In this document: piece after piece, positions 27,118 through 33,892 of the stretch
Layout of the letters: every line of letters begins with the position of its first letter
How positions within the stretch are numbered: the first letter of the stretch is position 1
DNA from: a bacterium
Lineage (GTDB): Bacteria > Bacillota > Bacilli > Lactobacillales > Streptococcaceae
Direction: 5' to 3'
Assembly (NCBI GenBank): GCA_905221145.1
Contig: CAJNCA010000007.1
Location: 29,379 to 93,378, forward strand
DNA length: 64,000 nt
Made by a program: the position numbers and the translations under genes
The notes under the pieces: generated by a model
Database searches by the model: none
What the model was told of the DNA's origin: nothing
Seen by the model: the letters and a program-made list of their open reading frames with translations, nothing else

Positions 27118-27249
27118 CTAAAAACCAAAACCTCTACGAAATCCAACGTACCAATCTGCAAGTGTCTTCGTCCAATTTTCTCCACCTTGAATATCGGTCA
27201 ATTCTTCCGAAGTCAGCTCAACAAATCCATAATAATGTTCTTTCATTAT
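27118..27249 (-). CDS. Double-glycine leader peptide, 20-residue mature product
   Basis: A 43-codon ORF preceded by AGAAAGGA. The 23-residue leader ends LTSEELTDIQGG, a near-consensus double-glycine leader. The predicted mature peptide is 20 residues, basic and aromatic (starts ENWTKTLADW, ends RRGFGF). The size matches BlpC/CSP-class pheromones and small bacteriocins. A cin-box-like motif TTCGAATA lies 35 bases upstream. Its stop codon forms part of the next gene's ribosome binding site. Confidence 0.72.
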   Translation of the reverse strand: MMKEHYYGFVELTSEELTDIQGGENWTKTLADWYVGFRRGFGF

Positions 27250-27283
27250 TTTATTCCTTTCTTTTTCCCTCTCACTTATCTAT

Positions 27284-27291
27284 TCGAAAAA
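27284..27291 (-). promoter_or_regulatory. Cin-box-like SigX motif before the first double-glycine peptide
   Basis: TTCGAATA with a T-run directly upstream (TTTTTCGAATAGATAAG) matches the SigX box TACGAATA at seven of eight positions. It is part of the repeated unit that also precedes the three 16-residue peptides. Confidence 0.6.
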
Positions 27292-27321
27292 CAATCCGAA
27301 AATGTACAACTAAATTAAATT

Positions 27322-27372
27322 TTATTTAAAAAATAATTTAATGAACCACGGATACAAGATTGGTAGATACAT
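27322..27372 (-). CDS. 16-residue aromatic peptide, copy A
   Basis: ATG to TAA encodes MYLPILYPWFIKLFFK. AAGGAG lies eight bases before the ATG, and a cin-box-like motif lies 34 bases upstream of it. The peptide is hydrophobic and aromatic with two lysines, has no leader, and is too short for normal gene callers. The reading frame is conserved in the two neighbouring copies, which supports real translation. It may be a signalling peptide, a membrane-active toxin or a leaderless bacteriocin. Confidence 0.6.
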   Translation of the reverse strand: MYLPILYPWFIKLFFK

Positions 27373-27405
27373 AAACCAGGCTCCTTCCTTTTCTTCTTAC
27401 TTATT

Positions 27406-27413
27406 TATTCGAA
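27406..27413 (-). promoter_or_regulatory. Cin-box-like SigX motif before peptide copy A
   Basis: TTCGAATA directly after a run of T residues (TTTTTTTCGAATAAATAAG). It nearly duplicates the motif before the known late competence operon dut-radA in this window (CTTTTTCCGAATAAATAAG). Confidence 0.65.
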
Positions 27414-27447
27414 AAAAATTTTCAAAAATGTACAACTAAATTAAATT

Positions 27448-27498
27448 TTATTTGAAAAATAACTTAATGAACCACGGATAAAAAATTGGTAGATACAT
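27448..27498 (-). CDS. 16-residue aromatic peptide, copy B
   Basis: ATG to TAA encodes MYLPIFYPWFIKLFFK, one residue different from copy A. AAAGGAG lies eight bases upstream of the ATG, and a cin-box-like motif lies at 27533-27540. Nucleotide changes relative to copy A are few and keep the frame open. No leader or modification signal is visible. Confidence 0.6.
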   Translation of the reverse strand: MYLPIFYPWFIKLFFK

Positions 27499-27532
27499 GA
27501 ACTAGGCTCCTTTCTTTTTCCTCTTACTTATT

Positions 27533-27540
27533 TATTCGAA
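27533..27540 (-). promoter_or_regulatory. Cin-box-like SigX motif before peptide copy B
   Basis: TTCGAATA after TTCTTTT on the minus strand, seven of eight matches to TACGAATA. Spacing to the ribosome binding site is the same as in the other units. Confidence 0.65.
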
Positions 27541-27572
27541 AAAGAATTCGAAAATGTACAACTAAATTAAAT

Positions 27573-27623
27573 TTATTTAAAAAATAACTCAGTGAACCAT
27601 GGGTAGAACATTGATATAAACAT
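27573..27623 (-). CDS. 16-residue aromatic peptide, copy C
   Basis: ATG to TAA encodes MFISMFYPWFTELFFK. It shares FYPWF and LFFK with copies A and B, but differs at the N-terminus and has Thr-Glu in place of Ile-Lys. AAGGAG lies eight bases upstream of the ATG. It is the most divergent copy and the first after the regulator terminator. The pattern of a fixed core with varied ends is notable. Confidence 0.58.
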   Translation of the reverse strand: MFISMFYPWFTELFFK

Positions 27624-27657
27624 GAACTAGGCTCCTTCCCTTTCCCTCTTACTTATC

Positions 27658-27665
27658 TATTCGAA
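27658..27665 (-). promoter_or_regulatory. Cin-box-like SigX motif before peptide copy C
   Basis: TTCGAATA after GTTTTT on the minus strand. It lies between the terminator of the response regulator and the first short peptide, so it would be the first independent promoter of the peptide array. Confidence 0.65.
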
Positions 27666-27674
27666 AAACAATTC

Positions 27675-27715
27675 AAAAAAATAAGAATATCAGAAAATTT
27701 TCCGACATTCTTATT
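27675..27715 (-). terminator. Terminator after the response regulator
   Basis: AATAAGAAT (27680-27688) pairs with ATTCTTATT (27707-27715), with a GAAAATTTTC core in the loop and a six-T run on the minus-strand 3' side. It separates the kinase/regulator unit from the peptide array. Confidence 0.7.
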
Positions 27716-27742
27716 GATAAATTCATTCAAATCTAACAGATA

Positions 27743-28474
27743 TTAGACATTGAGATGTTTTTTAAGGGTTCTTCTGGCTGTTCGTGATACGGGGAAGTGC
27801 AAGCCTTCTAACAGGGTCACTTCTGTCGCAGTCATCTCTTCAATGGCCTGTAAACTGACCAACGTATTGCGATTGGCATAGACAAAGTAATCTTTTTCAG
27901 CCTTGGCAGCGATATCCTTGAGACTGCCATAAATTGTCTTGATAGAATGATTGGCATAATAGACCTTGATACGATGGGATTCCACTGAGGTTTCAAAGGC
28001 TAAAATCTCATGGTAGGGCAGAGTAAAGCCCCGTCTTCCCTCAAAACTATAGGTAAAGAGACGCATATTTTCCCTCTTATCCACTGCCAGTACATAGTCC
28101 AGACAGCGCTCCAGCTGTTGACGGTAATCCTCCTCAGGTTGATCCTTGGAAATAAAATCCAAGGCAGACAAGTGGTAGCGAAAAGCTAGAGGCAAGGCCT
28201 CCGAGTGTGTGGACACAAAGACAATGCTTGTAAAAGGATCCCGCTCCCGAACCTGTTGAGCAACCTGAAAGCCCCGTTCACGCTCTCCATCAATCTCTAA
28301 ATCCAATAAATAGAGCTGGTAATGATCAAAATACTGAGAATACTTTTCAACATCTCCATAGTTTTTGGCAATATCAATTTCTAATCTTAAATTGCGAGAG
28401 CGACCAATATCTAGTAAAGTCTGCTCTATCCGTCCCTGCTGGACTCTATCGTCTTCCAAAACTAAAATTCTCAT
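27743..28474 (-). CDS. ComE/BlpR-like response regulator with LytTR DNA-binding domain
   Basis: A 243-residue regulator. The receiver domain has acidic residues EDD at 7-9 and the phosphoacceptor Asp58 in YLLDLEIDG. The C-terminal LytTR domain (about residues 140-240) includes FAYRHL-type features such as FVYANRNTLVSL and HFPVSRTARRTL. The length and layout match ComE and BlpR, which bind paired direct repeats. It overlaps the kinase upstream by four bases (ATGA). Its targets are unknown; the nearby peptide genes are candidates, but I found no clear LytTR repeat pair in front of them. Confidence 0.9.
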   Translation of the reverse strand: MRILVLEDDRVQQGRIEQTLLDIGRSRNLRLEIDIAKNYGDVEKYSQYFDHYQLYLLDLEIDGERERGFQVAQQVRERDPFTSIVFVSTHSEALPLAFRYHLSALDFISKDQPEEDYRQQLERCLDYVLAVDKRENMRLFTYSFEGRRGFTLPYHEILAFETSVESHRIKVYYANHSIKTIYGSLKDIAAKAEKDYFVYANRNTLVSLQAIEEMTATEVTLLEGLHFPVSRTARRTLKKHLNV

Positions 28475-29805
28475 TCCTCTTCCCCTCGTTTCTCATTCTT
28501 AAATGGCAATTCTAAATCTTGTCTAAAGGTCGTCTCTCCCAGCTGGGTATCTAAGGTTAAATCATAATGAAAAACCATATCCTCCAAGGTCGCTAAGCCC
28601 AGTCCACTGTGGTTTCCCCTAGTCGAATAACCCTTTTGACTGAGAATGCTGGGATTCAGTTCTTCTTTCTTACGAGTGTTTTCAATGATAAAACGGACAC
28701 TCCTACCATCAGCCAACAAAGCAACCCGAATCTGTGGATTTTCCGCCTCACTGGCTGCCTCTAAGGCATTTGTCGTGAGGATAGAGAGGATACGGATAGC
28801 CTCCAACATCGGCAATGCTAGTTCTTCTACGACCCCCACCGTCTCCAAACTAAAATGAATTCCCTGCTTATCAGCCACAATCATGGCTTTTGCCAAGGTA
28901 TTGCGAATGGCTATGTCATGGATATTGTGAAGATTAAAGGCTGTGTAATCCGCCTTCCTCAGCTTTTCATTGGTCTTTAGAAAGACATCTTGATAAATGG
29001 TAGATACCTCAGCCATGTCTCGATTCGCTATGGCAGGCTCCATACTAGCGACAATCCCTGCAAAATCATGACGGAAACCTCGAACCTCATCATAGAGATG
29101 ACCCAACTTATCCACCATTCCTTGCAAGGAACGATTTTCATCCTCCTGTCTCTGAATGGTTTGTTCATCACGATAAACCTGCTCCAAATGCTTGATGTAA
29201 AAGAGCCAAGAGAAAAAGAGAATGAAAATCAGAAGGGAAATGGTCGTATCAAAACGAACGTAGAAAGAACTATTTCTATTAGTCATGAACGAAGAGAATA
29301 TCCTAAATCCAGTCAGAGGTAGGATAATGAAAAAACTCTTACGATAGTGGGTTTTGAAAGCGTCTGAAAAGAATAAATCCAAATCCAAAGACCAACGTTT
29401 CATCATAACTACTGTTAGTACGATAGCTAATAGGGAAAAAGAAGAGTTAACAATCCCATTTCCTACTTCTGATAGCATATCTATATCTAACATCCGAATA
29501 TAGAACAATACCAATAAATAGCGAATACTCTGATAAAAACTAAAAAGATAGAGTGAAAGAAATAAAGATTCTCCTTTTTTCTTCCTATTCATATAGAAAA
29601 TAAGGTAAAAAAAGATTAAAACTTCCAAATACATGATTTCAAAAAAAGTTTTACCAGCTATTGCTTGCATCATTAGTAAATAGACTACGTATCTCTTTTT
29701 GCGAAATTCCGGTGTAATTTGGTAACCTAGATAGATTGGAGGAATTATAATGGAGACTATCAACAATAAAGCAAATAGAGTTTCCTTAATAAAAGTCAAA
29801 ATCAT
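28471..29805 (-). CDS. ComD/BlpH-like sensor histidine kinase, second copy
   Basis: A 444-residue kinase of the HPK10 group that senses secreted peptides. The N-terminal half has about six to seven membrane segments. The phosphorylated histidine is His246 in VRGFRHDFAGIVASM, and the ATPase part has NALEAAS and GLGLATL. Its C-terminal 310 residues are almost identical to the kinase at 30008-31354 (about a dozen changes), while the first 134 are clearly different. It overlaps the truncated regulator upstream and the complete regulator downstream by four bases each. Confidence 0.92.
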   Translation of the reverse strand: MILTFIKETLFALLLIVSIIIPPIYLGYQITPEFRKKRYVVYLLMMQAIAGKTFFEIMYLEVLIFFYLIFYMNRKKKGESLFLSLYLFSFYQSIRYLLVLFYIRMLDIDMLSEVGNGIVNSSFSLLAIVLTVVMMKRWSLDLDLFFSDAFKTHYRKSFFIILPLTGFRIFSSFMTNRNSSFYVRFDTTISLLIFILFFSWLFYIKHLEQVYRDEQTIQRQEDENRSLQGMVDKLGHLYDEVRGFRHDFAGIVASMEPAIANRDMAEVSTIYQDVFLKTNEKLRKADYTAFNLHNIHDIAIRNTLAKAMIVADKQGIHFSLETVGVVEELALPMLEAIRILSILTTNALEAASEAENPQIRVALLADGRSVRFIIENTRKKEELNPSILSQKGYSTRGNHSGLGLATLEDMVFHYDLTLDTQLGETTFRQDLELPFKNEKRGEEE

Positions 29806-30011
29806 ACTATCAAATCACGCTCTCTATCAATCTCTAAATCCAATAAATAGAGTTGGTAATGGTCAAAATACTGAGAATACTTTTCAACATCTCCATAGTT
29901 TTTAGCAATATCAATTTCCAATCTTAAATTGCGAGAGCGACCGATATCTAGCAAAGTCTGCTCTATCCGTCCTTGTTGGACTCTATCGTCTTCCAAAACT
30001 AAAATTCTCAT
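29802..30011 (-). pseudogene. Truncated response regulator between the two kinases
   Basis: The first 62 residues are identical to the complete regulator at 27743-28474, up to the phosphoacceptor segment (YLLDLEID). The frame then ends after RERDLIV, at a TGA that overlaps the start of the second kinase. It lacks most of the receiver and all of the DNA-binding domain, so it cannot be a functional activator. It marks the recombination joint of the kinase/regulator duplication. Confidence 0.88.
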
Positions 30012-31354
30012 TCCTCTCCCCCTCGTTTCTCATCCTTAAATGGTAATTCTAAATCTTGTCTAAAGGTCGTTTCTCCTAGCTGAGTATCTAAGTTCAAATC
30101 ATAATGAAAAACCATATCCTCCAAGGTCGCTAAGCCCAGTCCACTGTGGTTTCCCTTGGTAGAGTAACCCTTTTGACTGAGAATGCTGGGGTTCAGTTCT
30201 TCTTTCTTACGAGTGTTTTCAATGATAAAACGGACACTCCTATCATCGGCCAACAAAGCAACCCGAATCTGTGGATTTTCAGCCTCACTGGCTGCTTCTA
30301 AAGCATTTGTCGTGAGGATAGAGAGGATACGGATAGCCTCCAACATCGGCAAAGCCAGCTCTTCGACGACCCCTACCGTCTCCAAACTAAAATGAATTCC
30401 TTGCTTATCAGCCACAATCATGGCTTTGGCCAAGGTATTGCGAATAGCTATGTCATGGATATTGTGAAGATTAAAGGCTGTGTAATCTGCCTTTCTCAGC
30501 TTTTCATTTGTCTTTAGAAAGACATCTTGATAAATGGTAGACACCTCAGTCATGTCTTGATTCGCTATGGCAGGCTCCATACTGGCGACAATCCCTGCAA
30601 AATCATGACGGAAACCTCGAACCTCATCATAGAGATGTCCCAACTTATCCACCATCCCTTGCAAGGAACAATTTTCTTCTTCCTGTCTCTGAATGGTCTG
30701 CTCATCACGATAAACCTGCTCCAAATGCTTGATGTAAAAGAGCCAAGAGAAAAAGAGAATGAAAATCAGAAGGGAAATGGTCGTGTCAAAACGAACGTAG
30801 AAAGAACTATTTCTATTGGTCATAAACGAAGAGAAGATCCTAAATACAGTCAGAGGTAGGATAATGAAAAAACTCTTATGATAGTGGGTTTTGAAAGCAT
30901 CTGAAAAGAATAAATCCAAATCCAAAGACCAACGTTTCATAATTTTACAACATAGAAATATTGATAATAAATCAAATATAGATATATATAGCGTCGAAAA
31001 CTCATCTAAAAACAACCAACTCTCACCAGATAATATACGAAGCCAGATTGTCAAAAATAAATAGCGAATGCTTTGAAAGAAAATAAAAAGATATAAGGAA
31101 AGAAAAAGAGCTTCCACTTTTCTCTTATGCAATACGAATAAAAAAATACAGTAAAAGAAGAGAAGGATTCCTATATGAAATAATTCTCCAAATGTTTGAC
31201 GAGCAGATAAACTAATTAAAAATACAAGAACCCAATAACGTTTTTTATAAAATTCTGGGGAAATTTGAGCGCCCAAATAAATAGTAGGCACCATGGTTGA
31301 AACGACTACCAACAGAATATATAGCACAGAAACTAAGAATTCTAAAATAATCAT
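30008..31354 (-). CDS. ComD/BlpH-like sensor histidine kinase, first copy
   Basis: A 448-residue HPK10-type kinase with an N-terminal membrane sensor half and the phosphorylated His250 in VRGFRHDFAGIV. From residue 139 (MKRWSLDLDLFF) on it nearly matches the second kinase. The first 138 residues differ strongly, although a few positions (IYLG, FLSLYLF, QSIRYL) are shared. In ComD and BlpH this half determines which peptide is recognised. Its only adjacent regulator is truncated, so it probably signals through the complete regulator at 27743-28474. No pheromone gene is visible in the 198 bases upstream. Confidence 0.92.
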   Translation of the reverse strand: MIILEFLVSVLYILLVVVSTMVPTIYLGAQISPEFYKKRYWVLVFLISLSARQTFGELFHIGILLFFYCIFLFVLHKRKVEALFLSLYLFIFFQSIRYLFLTIWLRILSGESWLFLDEFSTLYISIFDLLSIFLCCKIMKRWSLDLDLFFSDAFKTHYHKSFFIILPLTVFRIFSSFMTNRNSSFYVRFDTTISLLIFILFFSWLFYIKHLEQVYRDEQTIQRQEEENCSLQGMVDKLGHLYDEVRGFRHDFAGIVASMEPAIANQDMTEVSTIYQDVFLKTNEKLRKADYTAFNLHNIHDIAIRNTLAKAMIVADKQGIHFSLETVGVVEELALPMLEAIRILSILTTNALEAASEAENPQIRVALLADDRSVRFIIENTRKKEELNPSILSQKGYSTKGNHSGLGLATLEDMVFHYDLNLDTQLGETTFRQDLELPFKDEKRGGEE

Positions 31355-31552
31355 AGAATAAAACGACTCCTAATTTATTTAAGCGAAATAATATTATCTC
31401 CCCGATACAACTCTCTAGTTTTTCATACTTTCTGAAAAACGATACATCTACAAAAGGCCCTAGTTTCTTTTAAAATACAAGAAATCTAAAGCCTCTTGAA
31501 AATGATTTGCACGTTTTATTTTTTATATTCGTTGTGAAGATTGCTTATCTAT

Positions 31553-32737
31553 TTATTTTACCACAAGAACCTTGTAATATTCATACTTATTTGGCTGTGT
31601 AATCTTAATTTTTTGACCATAGAAACCATCGATTTCTTTGTCAAAATAATCTGAAAATCTTGATGGCAAGCGTTTCATCTTAAGAACCTCACCAGATTGG
31701 TCTGCATATACAAGGAAATGATAGTGGGTTGTAGACATACCGTCATCAATCAGTACAAAGTAACCTGTTTTGAGCTTACCTTGTCCATTATCTAAATAGT
31801 ATAGTTTATTGTTATTGATTGTGAAGCTAGTAGATGGAAGTCTAAGTCGTACACCTGGGTCTTCTAGATAAAGATCATTGCCGACTTTTTTGATTTCTGA
31901 TCTAGTTGTCATCTCTGGAAGTGGTAATACTCTACGACCATCTGCTCCAAAGTAATATCGACCTGGTAGATTTTGGAAATTACGAATAACAGCTTTAGGA
32001 TCAATTTCTTGTCCTTCTTCTTTATTATCTACTAAAGCTAAGGTTGTATTTGCAACCTCATCTCCATATTTGTCGGAGAACTTCTTGAACTCAGGTTTGA
32101 TATACCAAGTGTTTTTATCCACGATAACATCAGTAAAGTTATTTCCGTCAAATTTTGCTGTAATCAGATATTCATATCCATCGCCTAAACGAACAATGTC
32201 ACCATTTTTATAAGGGCTATTTTGTAAAGTGAACATATGGCCATCCTTGCTGAGAATATAGCCTGTGCCATCACTAGAATTTACAACTCTATCAGAGGCC
32301 ATTGCACCTGATTGTTCAAAATAATACCAATTATTATCTATGAACTCCCAACCTGTCTGCATAGAACCACTAAAACGAAGATAGTACCATGTAGACCCTT
32401 CTTTGTACCAACCTGTACGCATGGCACCACTATCTGCTAGTGAGTACCAGGTATTGCCTTCCTTGTACCATCCAGTACGCATAGCACCACTATCTGCTAG
32501 TGAATACCAGGTGTTACCATCTTTGAGCCAGCCTGTCTGCATTTTACCAGAACCATCGAAGTGGTACCAAGAACCAGCATTTTGTACCCATTTATTTTTA
32601 GCTAAGCTTCCATCTTGAGAAAGATTCCAGTCATCGCCATTTTTAACCCAAGTATCTGCAGCCTGTGCTTGATTGATTGACAAAAGCAGACCAACACCTG
32701 CAAGCAAACCAAGTGTAAGTAGTTTAGATTTTTTCAT
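31553..32737 (-). CDS. Choline-binding surface protein, N-terminal repeat type (paralogue 1)
   Basis: A 394-residue secreted protein. The signal peptide MKKSKLLTLGLLAGVGLLLS ends near AQAAD. Residues about 28-150 hold around six choline-binding repeats (GWLKDGNTWYSLADSGAMRT type) that attach to phosphocholine on teichoic acids. The remaining 240 residues form a unique domain with YYLDNGQGKLKTG and KFSDKYGDEVANTTLALV. Repeats at the N-terminus rather than the C-terminus are less common. The ATG at 32737 has AAAGGAGG eight bases upstream; a start two codons earlier is possible. It has a close paralogue at 33893-35074. Confidence 0.9.
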   Translation of the reverse strand: MKKSKLLTLGLLAGVGLLLSINQAQAADTWVKNGDDWNLSQDGSLAKNKWVQNAGSWYHFDGSGKMQTGWLKDGNTWYSLADSGAMRTGWYKEGNTWYSLADSGAMRTGWYKEGSTWYYLRFSGSMQTGWEFIDNNWYYFEQSGAMASDRVVNSSDGTGYILSKDGHMFTLQNSPYKNGDIVRLGDGYEYLITAKFDGNNFTDVIVDKNTWYIKPEFKKFSDKYGDEVANTTLALVDNKEEGQEIDPKAVIRNFQNLPGRYYFGADGRRVLPLPEMTTRSEIKKVGNDLYLEDPGVRLRLPSTSFTINNNKLYYLDNGQGKLKTGYFVLIDDGMSTTHYHFLVYADQSGEVLKMKRLPSRFSDYFDKEIDGFYGQKIKITQPNKYEYYKVLVVK

Positions 32738-32849
32738 AGCCATTTCCTCCTTTATTGAATAGTTATAAAAAGATATTTTTCCATCATAAACATTCTACAT
32801 AACTCCTAATAATCCTTAAGAGTCAACCAACACCTTCTTTCTATCATCA

Positions 32850-32878
32850 TTGCCCACCCCACACCTTTATGATATACT
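32850..32878 (+). promoter_or_regulatory. Promoter of the Rgg-type regulator
   Basis: A -35 box TTGCCC (32850-32855) and an extended -10 box TGATATACT (TATACT at 32873-32878) are 17 bases apart on the plus strand, 57 bases before the start codon. Confidence 0.6.
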
Positions 32879-32934
32879 AAATATAAATATTTTCCTAAAA
32901 CTTCTACTTTTGGAACATTTTTGGAGGCAAAAAT

Positions 32935-33804
32935 ATGCGGTGGGATATTGGTTCAGTTTATAAATACATTCGTAAGTCAAAAGGGATCACACAAAATGAG
33001 GTCTGTGGTGACTACATTACTCATTCTAACTTATCGAAGTTTGAAAATAATCACTCTACTCCTAGGTATGATACTATGGAGTTACTTTTGAGGCAAATTG
33101 ATATGAGTTTCGATGAATTTCATTATATTTGTCAACATTACCAAATGGATTCTCGTAAGAAATTATTTTCAGAATATTATCAAGTCATTTCTTCACCTAA
33201 TCTAGAAGAAATGAAGACACTGCTATCAAAATGTCAAATTTATCTAGATGAAGTGCAGAATGATATCCCAATAGAACATGCTGTGAAAGAACTAACCATT
33301 TTTATAGAAGTGATTGAAAATCAGTTTTCCGATAAAGCCCAAGCCTTGGCTGAAGAGTTATGGAAAGAATTGGAAAAAAGAGATCAGTGGTTCCTCTCGG
33401 ATTTACGGTTATTAGTGATAATCATTTTCCATTTCCCTGTTGATTCACTAGAAATGCTACGTCAAAGACTTGTAAAATCTCTAAATAAATACACAGATTA
33501 TCGTCCAATTCAAAGTATTCATTACTCCATTTTAGCCAATATGACACGAATGTACCTTGAAGCAAATAAGAAAGATGCCTGTCTATGCTTAATTCAAGAA
33601 TGTCTTGATTTAGCAAAAATATTGAAAAGATACGATTTATTAGGTGTAGCTCAAGTGCGTCTGGGAATCGTTAATGAAGATCATGCTATGATTAATAAAG
33701 GATTATCCTTACTCGAATCAACAGATGAAAGTCGATTACTGCGGGAAATGAAAAGAGAAGTTAGTGATTATTATCAAGCAGATTTTTTTGAAACAGAGGG
33801 CTAA
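32935..33804 (+). CDS. Rgg/GadR/MutR-family transcriptional regulator
   Basis: A 289-residue protein. Residues 5-65 form an XRE-type helix-turn-helix (YIRKSKGITQNEVC, ITHSNLSKFENN), and the rest is an all-helical TPR-like domain typical of Rgg proteins, which bind short hydrophobic peptides (SHP/XIP type) or act without peptide. GGAGG lies eight bases before the ATG. It is divergent from one choline-binding gene and convergent with its paralogue, so it may regulate them. No SHP gene was found beside it. Confidence 0.85.
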   Translation: MRWDIGSVYKYIRKSKGITQNEVCGDYITHSNLSKFENNHSTPRYDTMELLLRQIDMSFDEFHYICQHYQMDSRKKLFSEYYQVISSPNLEEMKTLLSKCQIYLDEVQNDIPIEHAVKELTIFIEVIENQFSDKAQALAEELWKELEKRDQWFLSDLRLLVIIIFHFPVDSLEMLRQRLVKSLNKYTDYRPIQSIHYSILANMTRMYLEANKKDACLCLIQECLDLAKILKRYDLLGVAQVRLGIVNEDHAMINKGLSLLESTDESRLLREMKREVSDYYQADFFETEG

Positions 33805-33826
33805 CAGTAACTATTATTTTATGGAT

Positions 33827-33870
33827 AAAAGCGAACATGACTTCCTAGTAGACAAAGCTGTTCGCTTTTT
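33827..33870. terminator. Terminator after the Rgg-type gene
   Basis: AAAAGCGAACA pairs with TGTTCGCTTTT around a 21-base loop, followed by a T-run on the plus strand. The mirrored A-run makes it usable for the convergent choline-binding gene as well. Confidence 0.75.
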
Positions 33871-33892
33871 TCGTTTTACATTGTCAGATAGT

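Larger units (their letters stand above)
27250..27672 (-). repeat. Tandem array of about 125-base units, each with promoter motif and short peptide
   Basis: Three full units and a partial fourth repeat the order: T-run plus CGAATA motif, AT-rich leader, AGGAG, and a 16-codon ORF, then an AT-rich spacer containing AAATTTAATTTAGTTGTAC. The promoter-proximal part of the fourth unit leads into the double-glycine peptide gene at 27118-27249 instead of a 16-codon ORF. The units differ by scattered substitutions that mostly preserve the ORFs. Confidence 0.85.

Noticed and set aside
27322..27623. The 16-residue peptides as ComS/XIP-type pheromones of a ComRS system
   Set aside because: They lack the C-terminal Trp-Trp motif, no ComR gene is adjacent, and this group uses ComCDE. 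A signalling role by another receptor is not excluded.
27250..27672. The 125-base tandem array as a CRISPR or plain satellite repeat
   Set aside because: The units contain no constant short repeat with unique spacers, and differences between units preserve the ORFs and promoter motifs.
31355..31552. Possible pheromone gene or LytTR repeat pair upstream of the first kinase
   Set aside because: A repeated TGTATCG (37-base period) was seen, but the spacing does not fit ComE/BlpR sites, and no double-glycine precursor is present in any frame.
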